From: Actinophytocola sp049647105
GTDB taxonomy: Bacteria > Actinomycetota > Actinomycetes > Mycobacteriales > Pseudonocardiaceae
Direction: 5' to 3'
Assembly (NCBI RefSeq): GCF_049647105.1
Contig: NZ_JBARWZ010000155.1
Span: 1 to 64,000, forward strand
Length of the DNA: 64,000 nt
The stretch's first letter is position 1. The number at the start of each line of letters is the position of its first letter. The position numbers and the translations under genes are program-made. The notes below the pieces were generated by a model that worked only from the letters and a program-made list of their open reading frames with translations, was not told the origin of the DNA and did not search any database. This document shows, piece by piece, positions 46,851 through 56,190 of the stretch.

Positions 46851-47762
46851 TCAGAGCCGCGTCAACACGACCGCCACCTCCGCCGCCAGGGCGACGTTCG
46901 ACAGCACCAGGGCCTCGTTCGCGTCGAGGCTCACGCCGTCGCTCGCGGTGTGGAAGTGTTCCAGCAGGACCGGGGTGACGTCGCCGCCCCGGACATCCTC
47001 GCTCGCCACCTTCGCCATGCCCTCGGCCAGCAGGCGGTCGTGTAAGGCGCGGTCCATCTCGTTGGCCGTCGGGATCGGGTTCGCCAGCAGCAGGCCGGAG
47101 CCGGGGCCCTGTGTGCGGTGCGCCGCGACCACGGCCGCCGCCTCTTCCGGGGTGTCCACTCGCCACGGCACCGGGAACCGGGACTCGCGCCGGTAGAACG
47201 CGGGGAACGAGTTCGTGCGGTAGCCGATGACGGGTACCGACCTGGTCTCCAGCACCTCGATCGTCGCGCCGATGTCCAGTACCGACTTCACTCCCGAGCA
47301 CACGACGGTGACCGGGGTGGTGGCGAGCACCTCCAGGTCCGCAGACACGTCCCACGCCTTCACCTCACCCGGCGCCGGCAGGTGCACGCCGCCGAGCCCG
47401 CCGGTGCCGAACACCGGGATACCCGACGCGTACGCGATCACCGACGTGCTCGCGATCGTGGTCGCGCCGTCGCGGTTCAGCGCGATCGCCGGGCCAAGGT
47501 CCCGTGCGGACAGCTTTGCCAGCTCCGCGTCGGGTGCGCACACGCGATCCAGCTCGGCGGCGGTCAGGCCGACGCGGATCTGCCCGTCCAGCACCGCGAT
47601 CGTCGCAGGCACGGCACCCGCCGCGCGGACGGCGTCCTCGATCGCGGTCGCCACCTTGCGGTTGCGGCCCGGCGGCAGGCCGTGCGCCAGGATCGTGCTC
47701 TCCAGCGCCACCACGGCGCGGCCGTCGGCCTGCGCGGCCAGGACCTCCTCGGCGACTCGCAT
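46851..47762 (-). CDS. psuG: Pseudouridine-5'-phosphate glycosidase PsuG
   Basis: Cleaves pseudouridine 5'-phosphate to uracil and ribose 5-phosphate (303 aa). Typical blocks: ALESTILAHGLP near residue 20, IPVFGTGGLGGVH, CSGVKSVLDI and NPIP..EM. ATG 47762 with GGAAGGG upstream; 14 nt after the HtpX-like stop. The kinase producing its substrate is plausibly at 43344. Confidence 0.93.
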   Translation of the reverse strand: MRVAEEVLAAQADGRAVVALESTILAHGLPPGRNRKVATAIEDAVRAAGAVPATIAVLDGQIRVGLTAAELDRVCAPDAELAKLSARDLGPAIALNRDGATTIASTSVIAYASGIPVFGTGGLGGVHLPAPGEVKAWDVSADLEVLATTPVTVVCSGVKSVLDIGATIEVLETRSVPVIGYRTNSFPAFYRRESRFPVPWRVDTPEEAAAVVAAHRTQGPGSGLLLANPIPTANEMDRALHDRLLAEGMAKVASEDVRGGDVTPVLLEHFHTASDGVSLDANEALVLSNVALAAEVAVVLTRL

Positions 47763-47776
47763 GTGGTCCCTTCCGG

Positions 47777-49675
47777 TCACGGGGTCACTTCCTCCGGCCG
47801 TGCGTCGGCGAGCGGCGGAAGCGGGCAGTGGAGCAACGCGCACACGGTACGCAACAGCTCGATCTCCGACACGGTCATCACACCGTCGTGCCCGATGACC
47901 GTCACCATGCCGGTCACCAGATACTGCTTCTCCGGCCCGTCGAGACCGTCGAGCACGGGCCACACGCTCTCCAGCGCCGAGGGCGGCACGGGCGCGAACG
48001 GCAGCGGCTGTCCCGGCACCACCTGCGCGAGCCCGGCACGGTACGCGTGCTCCGCCTGCCCCTGGCTGCCCGCCGCCGCGAGCACCGCGAGCAGCTTCGC
48101 CGCGGCCTGGTCGATCGCCTGCCGCGGCGCGCGCCGCCCGGCCCACGGCGAGGTGTGGTGCATCGACTCGTACAGCTCGCGGTGCAGCAGCCTGGACAGG
48201 CAGTACTCGTGCAGATCCACCTGCCCGTCGGCCTGGGCGAGGGCGTGGATGCACGCGAGGACCGCGTCCTGCTGCGGGCGCGGGCGCCGCCGCAGCACGG
48301 GGAACGCCAGTTCGGCGAGCGGCAGCCGCAGCACCGGGTGCAGCGACGCCAGAGCCTGCGCGTCCTGACCGGCCGCGTGCGCGACCGCGGGTCCGAACCG
48401 GCTCGCGACGATCGCCTGCTGCGCCGCGCGGGTTCGGGGGTCCTCGGCCATCAGCAGGCCCATGACCAGCGGCATGACCGTGTCCGGGTGGCGTGCACGG
48501 TCCAGGAACGGCGCCGGGATGGCACTGATGATCGAACCTGCCCGCTGGTGCGCGTCCGACCTCGGCACCGCGGCGGTGCCGATCGACGCGACGACGGCCG
48601 CGGCCTGGACCGGCATGGGCGCGTTCGGCGGCGGCAGTGGCCGTTCACCGGGTGGCGCGAGACCCAGCGCCTCGTCCTCGGCCATCCCGTTCGGTGGCAG
48701 CGCCCGCCACCGCGCGGACAGCTGCGCGAGCTGTGCCGGGTCGAACGTCGGGTCGAGGGTGCGGATCCGCTGGTCCAGCGGCGGGTGGGTGGCGAACCAC
48801 GACACGAAGCCCTCGCCGAACAACATGTGGCTGACGTCCTCGGACCGCTTGTCCCGCAGCTTCGAGCCCTCGGTGATGCCGCCGATCTTCTTCAGCGCAC
48901 CGACGAGCCCGCCGGTCTGCCGGGTGTACTGCACGGCGGACGCGTCGGCGAGGTACTCCCGCTGCCGGGACACCGCGGCCTTGATCAGCCTGCCGAAGAA
49001 CACCCCGATGTAGCCGACGATGATCAGCACGAGCCCGATCAGCGGCAGCGGGTTGCGCTCACCTCGCATCGAGATCAGGATCCGGCCGAGGATGGCGAGC
49101 GCGAGGATGCCGAACAGCACGCCCATCAGCCGGATGTTGAGCCGCATGTCGCCGTTGACGACGTGGCTGAACTCGTGCGCGATGACCCCTTGCAGCTCGT
49201 CGCGGTTGAGCCGCTCCAAGGCACCGTGCGTGACCGCCACCGCCGCGTCGGCGGGGGTGAACCCGGCGGCGAACGCGTTGATGCCGTGCTCGTTGGGCAG
49301 CACGTACACCTCGGGTACCGGGGTGCCCGACGCGATCGCCATCTCCTCGACGACGTTCCTCAGCCTGCGCAGCCGGGGGTCGGTGGTGTTCTCCGGTACG
49401 AACATGCCGCCGAGCGACCGCGCGACCTTGCCGCCGCCGCCGCGCTGGAGCGCCAGCATGCGCAGGAACGAGGTCAGCCCGATCGCGACGATCAGGAACA
49501 GGCTGAGCCCGATCATGATGTTCATGGTCGATTCCGCGGTCTGCTCGTTGAGCCCAAGCAGGAGGAACGCGATCAGGTCGACGACCACGACCAGCGCGAT
49601 GACGGCGACGATGAACAACACGACCAGACGGCGCGACGACTTGCGGACGTCCTGCTGCCGTTGGAAGAAGTTCAT
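47777..49675 (-). CDS. M48 family metalloprotease (HtpX-like) with long C-terminal extension
   Basis: 632 aa. Two N-terminal membrane helices (17-45, 51-70), the zinc site HEFSH with the downstream Glu in REYLADASA, and two further helices after it. About 300 extra C-terminal residues form an Ala-rich helical domain (VVASIGTAAVP...LHPVLRLPLAEL) with a TerB-like look. ATG overlaps the LemA stop, so LemA and protease form an operon. Likely membrane-protein quality control. Confidence 0.9.
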   Translation of the reverse strand: MNFFQRQQDVRKSSRRLVVLFIVAVIALVVVVDLIAFLLLGLNEQTAESTMNIMIGLSLFLIVAIGLTSFLRMLALQRGGGGKVARSLGGMFVPENTTDPRLRRLRNVVEEMAIASGTPVPEVYVLPNEHGINAFAAGFTPADAAVAVTHGALERLNRDELQGVIAHEFSHVVNGDMRLNIRLMGVLFGILALAILGRILISMRGERNPLPLIGLVLIIVGYIGVFFGRLIKAAVSRQREYLADASAVQYTRQTGGLVGALKKIGGITEGSKLRDKRSEDVSHMLFGEGFVSWFATHPPLDQRIRTLDPTFDPAQLAQLSARWRALPPNGMAEDEALGLAPPGERPLPPPNAPMPVQAAAVVASIGTAAVPRSDAHQRAGSIISAIPAPFLDRARHPDTVMPLVMGLLMAEDPRTRAAQQAIVASRFGPAVAHAAGQDAQALASLHPVLRLPLAELAFPVLRRRPRPQQDAVLACIHALAQADGQVDLHEYCLSRLLHRELYESMHHTSPWAGRRAPRQAIDQAAAKLLAVLAAAGSQGQAEHAYRAGLAQVVPGQPLPFAPVPPSALESVWPVLDGLDGPEKQYLVTGMVTVIGHDGVMTVSEIELLRTVCALLHCPLPPLADARPEEVTP

Positions 49676-50268
49676 TCGTCGCCGCCAAGCGAGATCTGCG
49701 GCGCGGCGCGGCGCACCGGGTCGTCCAGCTCGAGGTAGGCGGCCGGGCCGAAGGAGAACATGTTCGAGATCAGGTTCGACGGGAACGTGTCCTGCTTGTT
49801 GCGGTACACCATGACCGCGTCGTTGTAGGCCTGCCGCGCGAACGCGACCCGGTTCTCGGCCGAGGTGAGCTCCTCGGCGAGCTGGCGCATGTTGTCGCTG
49901 GCCTTGAGCTCGGGGTAGTTCTCGCTGACGAGGAAGAACTGGCCGATGCTGCCGGTCAGCGCGTTCTCGGCGCCCGCCAGCGCGGCCATCGCCTTGGGGT
50001 CGGCAGGCGCGGCGTGCTGCTTTGCCTGGATGGCCGCGGTGCGTGCGTTGACCACCGCGGCCAGCGTGTTCTGCTCGTGGCGCATGTAGGCCTTGGCGAC
50101 CTCGACCAGGTTGGGGATCAGGTCGTGGCGCCGGGTGAGCTGCACGTCGATCTGCGCGTACGCGTTCTGGTAGTTGTGCCGGGCCCGGACCAGCGAGTTG
50201 TACATGACGACGATCGACGAGACGACAAGCACGACGATGGCGACCACCGCCACCAGCAGCCACACCAC
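49672..50268 (-). CDS. LemA family protein
   Basis: 198 aa with one N-terminal membrane helix (VVAIVVLVVSSIVVMY) and the helical LemA domain (NSLVRARHNYQNAYAQIDVQ, DLIPNLVEVAKAY). GTG 50268 (or 50265) with GAGGAG upstream. LemA-M48 protease pairs are common; the partner follows with an ATGA overlap. Confidence 0.92.
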   Translation of the reverse strand: MVWLLVAVVAIVVLVVSSIVVMYNSLVRARHNYQNAYAQIDVQLTRRHDLIPNLVEVAKAYMRHEQNTLAAVVNARTAAIQAKQHAAPADPKAMAALAGAENALTGSIGQFFLVSENYPELKASDNMRQLAEELTSAENRVAFARQAYNDAVMVYRNKQDTFPSNLISNMFSFGPAAYLELDDPVRRAAPQISLGGDE

Positions 50269-50326
50269 GGTGCGCTCCTCCCTCTGCGGTTCGCCCAGGA
50301 TACGCAGGCAGGAGGTCCGTGGCAGG

Positions 50327-51124
50327 TCAGTCGAAGATGCCTCGCGGCTTGGCGACCTCGTGCAGCCAGCCCTCGATCTGCTGCTCCCAGTTGGTGCGCC
50401 CCAGCGCCGCGTACTCGACGACGAACGTGCCGAGCCGCGACTGCGCCCGCCCGCCGAGCCCGCCACCCTTGAGCACCCGGACCCGCTTCCGCACGTCCAG
50501 GACGACCTGCACGTCCCTCGGCCGGGCGAGGAAGGAGATCGCGACCTCGTCGAACACGTTCGCGAAGGCGGGAGACGGGGTGAAGTTGATCTCCTGGAAG
50601 AACGGCAGCTGCTGGTCGACCCCGTCGACGCGGTTCTTCACGAGGGTCGCGTCCCGGAACTTGAACCCGATGCGCGTCATCGCGTCGAGGATCCGGTGCT
50701 GCGCGGGCACCGGCTCGATCGGGATCGCGTCAACGTCGTGCGGGTCGACCACGGTCCTTGCCAGGTTCAGGTTCGTCTGCAGCCCGACCGCCATCCCGGT
50801 CAGGTACTTGCCGAACACCGTGGTCACCGGGGTCTCCCACGCCATCTGCAGCTCGAACGGGACCTTGATCTGCGCGCCCGCCCGCACCAGCTCCTTGCCC
50901 GCGAGCTGCACGTTCTGGAAGGGCAGGTCGGCGGTCTCGCCTTCCCCATGCTCGACCCTGGCCAGCAGGGTCACCGACAGCGACTCGACCTCCTGGTCGA
51001 TCTGCCCGCCGACGAGGATGACCTCTCCGTGCAGCGTGCCACCGGGCCGCACGTGCCGGTCGAGGATGCGGGCGTCGATCGTCGCGCCACCCTGGCCGAA
51101 GCTGGCCATCACCTTCTGGAACAT
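50327..51124 (-). CDS. Spo0M-family sporulation-control protein
   Basis: 265 aa arrestin-like fold protein: starts MFQKVMASFGQGGATIDARIL, the hallmark of Spo0M proteins, with PGGTLHGEVILVGG and an acidic-loop VEHGEGE. C-terminal third is a separate beta region. Likely a signalling or developmental protein; role in this genus not known. Divergent from DUF3039. Confidence 0.88.
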   Translation of the reverse strand: MFQKVMASFGQGGATIDARILDRHVRPGGTLHGEVILVGGQIDQEVESLSVTLLARVEHGEGETADLPFQNVQLAGKELVRAGAQIKVPFELQMAWETPVTTVFGKYLTGMAVGLQTNLNLARTVVDPHDVDAIPIEPVPAQHRILDAMTRIGFKFRDATLVKNRVDGVDQQLPFFQEINFTPSPAFANVFDEVAISFLARPRDVQVVLDVRKRVRVLKGGGLGGRAQSRLGTFVVEYAALGRTNWEQQIEGWLHEVAKPRGIFD

Positions 51125-51181
51125 GCGGGCATCCTGCCAGCAGATGAGCGGATCCGGCGTGATTTCGGGCATCATTGCACC

Positions 51182-51418
51182 GTGAGTACGCAGACGTTGC
51201 CAGAAGTCGATACCCAGGACACCACGGGTGACGACACCCCGAAGATGTTCCACTACGTCCGCAAGGACAAGATCGCCGAGAGCGCGGTGACGGGCACCAT
51301 GGTGGTGGCCCTGTGCGGCGAGGTCTTCCCCGTGACCCGCTCACCCAAGCCCGGCTCCCCGGTCTGCCCGGAGTGCCAGAAGATCTTCAACAAGCTTCCC
51401 CCGGGCGGCGACGCCTGA
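51182..51418 (+). CDS. DUF3039 protein
   Basis: 78 aa; ALCGEVF and VCPECQKIF give a CxnCxxC set able to bind zinc; HYVRKDKIAESAVTG is typical of the family. GTG start at 51182. Conserved small protein of unknown function in actinobacteria. Confidence 0.85.
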   Translation: MSTQTLPEVDTQDTTGDDTPKMFHYVRKDKIAESAVTGTMVVALCGEVFPVTRSPKPGSPVCPECQKIFNKLPPGGDA

Positions 51419-51528
51419 TCGAGGCCCGTGAGGCGACGATGCCGCGAAAGGCACGCCCGGGACGCCCCGGACGGACCTTTCGGGGCACAGGGCACACCCG
51501 AGCACAAGCCACCGAACGGACTGGGCAC

Positions 51529-52617
51529 CTACCCGCCCTGCTGAGGCCCGGCGTCCTGACCGGCGGATTCCTCGGAAACAGGCTGTGGCGAACCGGATGG
51601 CGGGGTATCCACCTTCCCGTTGGGGCTCGCGGGTTCTGCAGCGGCGACCCGGTTCATCTCCAGCCGCCGCCATCGCCGCCGCTGTCGGCGGGTCATCCGA
51701 GCAGGCCACATCTCCTGGATCGCGGCGTTGAAGTAGGCCCCGAGCACGATCGCGAGCCCGATGAAGAACGCGAACAGCAAGAACGCGATCGGGGTGGCGA
51801 GGGCCCCGTACGTATAGCCGGTGGTGGTGATCCACGAGATGTACAGCCGCAACCCGATGCTGGACAGCAGGAACACGACCATCGCGAGCATCGCGCCGGG
51901 CAGTCCCCGATGCCATGGCAGCTTCCTGGGCAGCGCGAGCTTGTAGAGCGTCGCGAGTGCCAGCACGAGCATGATCCCCAGCGCGGGATAGTAGAACGTG
52001 TTCACCCAGTACGAGATCTCCGGCCGCCAGGTGGACGGGAACAGCTTCGGCAGCAGGTCCGGTCCGAGCGCGACGATCGGCAGCCCGATGACCAGCAGCA
52101 CGAGCGCGGCCAGATACAGCATCAGCGCGAAGATCCGTTGCCACACCTCGTTGCGCACGCCGTACTGGTCGTGGGCGACGGTGATCGCGTCGACGAACGA
52201 GGACATCGCCGACGAGCCCGCCCACAGCGACAGCAGGAAGCCGAAGGTGAGGATCTCGCCGCGCCCGTGACGCAGAATGTCGTCGACGGTGGGTTTGATG
52301 ATGTCGTCGACGACGTTGCTGCTGAACGCGGTCTGGGACCACTCGATGATCGAGGTGTGTACCGACTCGATCACGTCACTGCCGAACCACTGGGCGACGT
52401 AACCGAGGCTGCCCAACAGACCGAGCAGCAGCGGCGGCAGCGACAGGACCTGCCAGAACGCGGCCTCGGCCGCTTCGGAGAACAGATTGCCGCCCCATGC
52501 CTTCGCCCATGTCCGCTTCAGCAGCCGGAGCGGCCCGCGACGTGGCATGGCTCCGGTCTCCTGCGCCGCGTTGCGCGTCGGGTGCGGTGGCTGGGGGGTC
52601 ATCTCAGGGTCAAGCAT
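51529..52617 (-). CDS. YihY/virulence factor BrkB family membrane protein
   Basis: 362 aa with six membrane helices and the FSEAAEAAFWQVLSLPPLLLG and YVWGxxNAA-like EMWPARM features of YihY proteins. The tail (last 45 residues) is hydrophilic and Pro/Ser-rich. ATG 52617, with 52602 as an alternative. Function unknown; earlier ribonuclease BN assignment for this family was incorrect. Confidence 0.87.
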   Translation of the reverse strand: MLDPEMTPQPPHPTRNAAQETGAMPRRGPLRLLKRTWAKAWGGNLFSEAAEAAFWQVLSLPPLLLGLLGSLGYVAQWFGSDVIESVHTSIIEWSQTAFSSNVVDDIIKPTVDDILRHGRGEILTFGFLLSLWAGSSAMSSFVDAITVAHDQYGVRNEVWQRIFALMLYLAALVLLVIGLPIVALGPDLLPKLFPSTWRPEISYWVNTFYYPALGIMLVLALATLYKLALPRKLPWHRGLPGAMLAMVVFLLSSIGLRLYISWITTTGYTYGALATPIAFLLFAFFIGLAIVLGAYFNAAIQEMWPARMTRRQRRRWRRLEMNRVAAAEPASPNGKVDTPPSGSPQPVSEESAGQDAGPQQGG

Positions 52618-52798
52618 GGTCCATCGTCTTGCCGTTGGCGCGATAGTCCCCGAGATCGTGACCTGCGTGTCGCAGCGAACACCGAGTCGCACCGCACCCC
52701 GCCGAGTCGTCAGAGGTAGAGTCAGCGCCGCCCTCAACGTCGCCCGCTGAGGGCTTCGTTGTGCCAGGAGTGCGTCCAGGGGAGGAGCTGCCGGACGA

Positions 52799-54541
52799 AT
52801 GACATCGGTGCAGGGGACAGAAGAGGCGGCGGAGCAGGCGGTTGCGCCGGGGGGCTCTCGACCGCTGCGCGCGTGGCAGCGGCGGGCGATCACCAAGTAC
52901 CTCACGGTGAAGCCGCAGGACTTCCTCGCGGTCGCGACGCCGGGTGCGGGCAAGACGGTGTTCGGGCTGCGGCTGGCGGCCGAGCTGCTCGCGGACCGGG
53001 TGGTCGAGCGGATCACGATCGTGACGCCGACCGAGCACCTCAAGTACCAGTGGGCGGGCGCGGCGGCCGCGGCAGGCATCTCCATCGACCCGAACTTCCG
53101 GAACTCGGCGGGCGCCACCGCGAGCGACTACCAGGGTGTCGCGGTCACCTACGCGCAGGTCGCGGCGCACCCGCCGCTGCACAGGGTGCGCACCGAGCAG
53201 CGCAAGACGCTGGTGATCCTCGACGAGATCCACCACGGCGGCGACGCCAAGTCGTGGGGTGACGGCATCCGGGAGGCGTTCACGCCCGCGGTGCGCAGGG
53301 TGGCGTTGACCGGCACCCCGTTCCGCAGCGACGACTCGCCGATCCCGTTCGTGTCCTATGAACCGGACGCGGGCGGGTTCATGCGCAGCAAGGCCGACCA
53401 CACCTACGGGTACTCGGACGCGCTGGCCGACGGCGTGGTCCGGCCGGTGATCTTCCTGGCGTACTCGGGTGAGGCGAGCTGGCGGACCAGTGCTGGCGAG
53501 GAGTTCACCGCGCGCCTCGGCGAGCCGATGACCAACGAGCAGACGGCCAGGGCGTGGCGGACCGCGCTCGACCCGGAGGGCGAGTGGATCCCCGCCGTGT
53601 TGCAGGCCGCCGACCTGCGGCTCGCGCAGCTGCGGCAGAGCGTGCCGGACGCGGGCGGGCTGGTGATCGCGTCCGACCACATCTCGGCGAAGGCGTACGC
53701 GAAGTCCCTCACACAGCTCACCGGACGCGAACCGGTCGTGGTGCTCTCCGACGATCCGAAGGCGTCCAGCCGGATCGCGGAGTTCTCCGACTCCGACGAC
53801 CGCTGGCTGGTCGCGGTGCGGATGGTCTCCGAGGGCGTCGACGTGCCCCGGCTGGCGGTCGGCGTGTACGCGACCAGCGCGTCCACCCCGCTGTTCTTCG
53901 CGCAGGCCGTCGGCCGGTTCGTGCGTGCGAGAAGGCCGGGGGAGACCGCGAGTGTGTTCGTGCCGAGTGTGCCGGTGCTGCTGGAGCTGGCGAGCCAGCT
54001 GGAGGCGCAGCGCGACCACATCCTCGGCAAGCCGCACCGGGAGAAGGACGGCTGGGACGACGAGCTGCTCGCGGACGCCAACCGGCAGAAGGACGAGCCC
54101 GGTGAGGAGGAGAAGGCGTTCACCACGCTGTCCGCCTCCGCCGAGCTGGACCAGGTGATCTACGACGGTTCGTCGTTCGGCACCGCCGCGTTCGCGGGGT
54201 CGGAGGAGGAGCAGGAGTACCTGGGGCTGCCCGGGTTGCTGGAGCCCGACCAGGTGCGTGCGCTGCTGCGGCAGCGGCAGGCCAAGCAGGTGGAGGACCG
54301 GTCGAGGCGGGCGGCGACCGAGCAGGCCGCCCAGCCACCGGCGCGGTCGCAGTCGATGGCCGAGCGGCTGACCGGGTTACGCAAGGAGCTGAACACGCTC
54401 GTCGCGATGTACCACCACCGCACCAGCAAGCCCCACGGCATGATCCACAGCGAGCTGCGCCGCGTGTGTGCCGGGCCGCCGACGGCGATGGCGTCGGTGG
54501 AGCAGCTCGAGGAACGGATCGCAACCCTCCGCTCCTGGTAG
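52799..54541 (+). CDS. DEAD/DEAH-box (SF2) DNA/RNA helicase
   Basis: 580 aa. Motif I TPGAGKT near residue 47, motif II DEIHH, motif III TGTPFR, motif VI QAVGRFVRAR. The C-terminal 180 residues are charged and lack a known domain (RQAKQVEDRSRRA...). Resembles type III restriction Res-subunit helicases, but no methyltransferase or nuclease gene is near, so a restriction role is unlikely. GGGGAGGAG upstream of ATG 52799. Confidence 0.88.
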   Translation: MTSVQGTEEAAEQAVAPGGSRPLRAWQRRAITKYLTVKPQDFLAVATPGAGKTVFGLRLAAELLADRVVERITIVTPTEHLKYQWAGAAAAAGISIDPNFRNSAGATASDYQGVAVTYAQVAAHPPLHRVRTEQRKTLVILDEIHHGGDAKSWGDGIREAFTPAVRRVALTGTPFRSDDSPIPFVSYEPDAGGFMRSKADHTYGYSDALADGVVRPVIFLAYSGEASWRTSAGEEFTARLGEPMTNEQTARAWRTALDPEGEWIPAVLQAADLRLAQLRQSVPDAGGLVIASDHISAKAYAKSLTQLTGREPVVVLSDDPKASSRIAEFSDSDDRWLVAVRMVSEGVDVPRLAVGVYATSASTPLFFAQAVGRFVRARRPGETASVFVPSVPVLLELASQLEAQRDHILGKPHREKDGWDDELLADANRQKDEPGEEEKAFTTLSASAELDQVIYDGSSFGTAAFAGSEEEQEYLGLPGLLEPDQVRALLRQRQAKQVEDRSRRAATEQAAQPPARSQSMAERLTGLRKELNTLVAMYHHRTSKPHGMIHSELRRVCAGPPTAMASVEQLEERIATLRSW

Positions 54542-54988
54542 CCATGCCCAGGAAGGCGCCCTTCGAGACGTTCAGCGTCCCGAAGGGCGCCTTCCTGGCA
54601 TTCCGGGGCCGGGGGTTTCGCAACTTTCGGTAATCGTGTTCCTGGGGCGTCGTCCGCGTCGGCCGTGCGGGGGTGGTACCGCCCTGTGGTGCTTCTTCGC
54701 TGGTTAACGGCTTGCCATGAGACGCGCCTATCCGGTGAATGGCACGCGGGGAGCTTGGTCCACTCGCGTGGGCGGGTCCGCGCGGCTACGCTTCGTGCTC
54801 GGTGCGTATGCCTGCGCCGTTCTTCACGTCGATGACCGGCAGATGGCCGGTTCGTTGCCAAACTGTGTCGTGAGAGGGCCCCCGCGCGGCTTCCCTCGCC
54901 AGGCTTCGCAGGCATATGTTGTGCACCGCAACATTTCGGCTTGGGTTGGCATGACCGCCACCAGACCGACCGTGAAGGGACCGTTTGT
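54542..54988. promoter_or_regulatory. Promoter region of sugar-importer operon with palindromic operator
   Basis: TGTTGtgcaccgCAACA (54917-54933) is a 5-bp inverted repeat, about 56 nt before the binding-protein start, possibly the ROK regulator's site. The first part holds the helicase terminator; 54610-54910 shows no supportable gene. Confidence 0.5.
54545..54600. terminator. Large palindrome / terminator after helicase
   Basis: Left arm 54545-54570 mirrors 54576-54600 around a 5-nt loop (TTCAG), core AAGGCGCCCTTCG / CGAAGGGCGCCTT. From memory, near-identical GGCGCCTTC palindromes recur across Pseudonocardiaceae genomes as dispersed elements. Confidence 0.75.
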
Positions 54989-56119
54989 ATGCGCAGTAAA
55001 AGGCTTGCTCTCCTCGCCGCGGGGCTGGGTCTGACCCTTGCCGTGTCGGCCTGTGGTGCCAACCAGGAGTCACCCCAGAGCAACGACGACCAGGATTCCG
55101 GCAGCTCCTCGACGGGCGAAGGTGTCCCGGTCGGCGTCATCCTGCCCGAGACCGCGTCGTCGGCGCGGTGGGAGGGCTTCGACAAGCCCATGATCGAGGA
55201 GGCCCTGCGGGCGGAAGGTCTCGACCCCCACATCGAGAACGCCCAGGGCGACGTGCAGAAGTTCGCCACGCTGGCCGACGGCATGATCAACGACGGCGTC
55301 AAGGTCCTGATCATCGCCTCGATCAACAGCGAGCTCGGCGGCACCGTCGCGCAGAAGGCCAACGCTCAGGGCATCCCGACCATCGACTACGACCGCCTGA
55401 ACCTCGGCGGCAGCTCCGACTACTACGTGTCGTTCGACAACGTGAAGGTCGGCGAGCTGCAGGGGCAGGGCATGGCAGACGCGCTCAAGGCCAAGCCGAA
55501 CGGCGCGCAGGTCATCGAGATCGAGGGGGCGCCGACGGACAACAACGCCACCCTCTTCTACAACGGCCAGCAGAACGTCCTCAAGCCGCTGTACGAGTCG
55601 GGCAAGCTCAAGCTGGTCCGCTCGCAGCCGATCGACAACTGGGACAACCAGGTCGGCGGCACCACGTTCGAGCAGATCTTCACCTCGAACGGCAGCAAGG
55701 TCGACGGCGTGGTCGCCGCGAACGACGGCCTCGCGGGCGCGGTGATCACCGTGCTGAAGAAGTACCAGCTGAACGGCAAGGTCCCCGTGACCGGCCAGGA
55801 CGCCACCGCGGACGGCCTCAAGGCCATCCTCACCGGTGACCAGTACATGACCGTCTTCAAGCCCATCAAGGAAGAGGCGGAGGCCACCGCCAAGCTGGCC
55901 GCCGCGCTCGCCAAGGGCGACAAGGCCGCCGCCGACAAGATCGCGACCGACGAGAGCGACGACCCGACCGGCAAGCGCACGGTCAAGTCCGTCCTGCTCG
56001 AGCCGTTCATGATCACCAAGGCCGACGTCAAGCGCGTCATCGACGAGGGCTACGTCAAGGCAGAAGAGGTGTGCACCGGCGAGACGCAGGCCGCCTGCAC
56101 GGAGCTCGGCATCTCCTGA
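54989..56119 (+). CDS. Sugar ABC transporter substrate-binding lipoprotein (XylF-like)
   Basis: 376 aa periplasmic-binding-protein type 1 fold. Lipobox SAC (Cys21) after a short signal. LPETASSARWEGFD, ASINSELGG and TIDYDRLN are features of the D-xylose-binding (XylF/ChvE) branch. First gene of an operon with ATPase, permease and ROK regulator. Xylose or another aldopentose is inferred. Confidence 0.9.
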   Translation: MRSKRLALLAAGLGLTLAVSACGANQESPQSNDDQDSGSSSTGEGVPVGVILPETASSARWEGFDKPMIEEALRAEGLDPHIENAQGDVQKFATLADGMINDGVKVLIIASINSELGGTVAQKANAQGIPTIDYDRLNLGGSSDYYVSFDNVKVGELQGQGMADALKAKPNGAQVIEIEGAPTDNNATLFYNGQQNVLKPLYESGKLKLVRSQPIDNWDNQVGGTTFEQIFTSNGSKVDGVVAANDGLAGAVITVLKKYQLNGKVPVTGQDATADGLKAILTGDQYMTVFKPIKEEAEATAKLAAALAKGDKAAADKIATDESDDPTGKRTVKSVLLEPFMITKADVKRVIDEGYVKAEEVCTGETQAACTELGIS

Positions 56120-56132
56120 CCCTGTTTCAGCC

Positions 56133-56174
56133 CGGGCCGGCCGCATCCCCAAGCCACAGGGGGCGGCCGGCCCG
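56133..56174 (+). other. Intercistronic hairpin after the binding-protein gene
   Basis: Perfect 12-bp stem CGGGCCGGCCGC (56133-56144) with 56163-56174, no T-tract, directly before the ATPase Shine-Dalgarno (AGGAGG). It likely gives higher expression of the binding protein than of the membrane parts. Confidence 0.7.
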
Positions 56175-56190
56175 AGCAGGAGGAAACCCC

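Noticed and set aside
52799..54541. Type III restriction system
   Set aside because: Only a helicase-like protein is present; no methyltransferase or specificity gene within 10 kb.
54720..55034. 105-aa plus-strand ORF upstream of the binding-protein gene
   Set aside because: No family resemblance, no convincing Shine-Dalgarno, and it covers the promoter/operator region.
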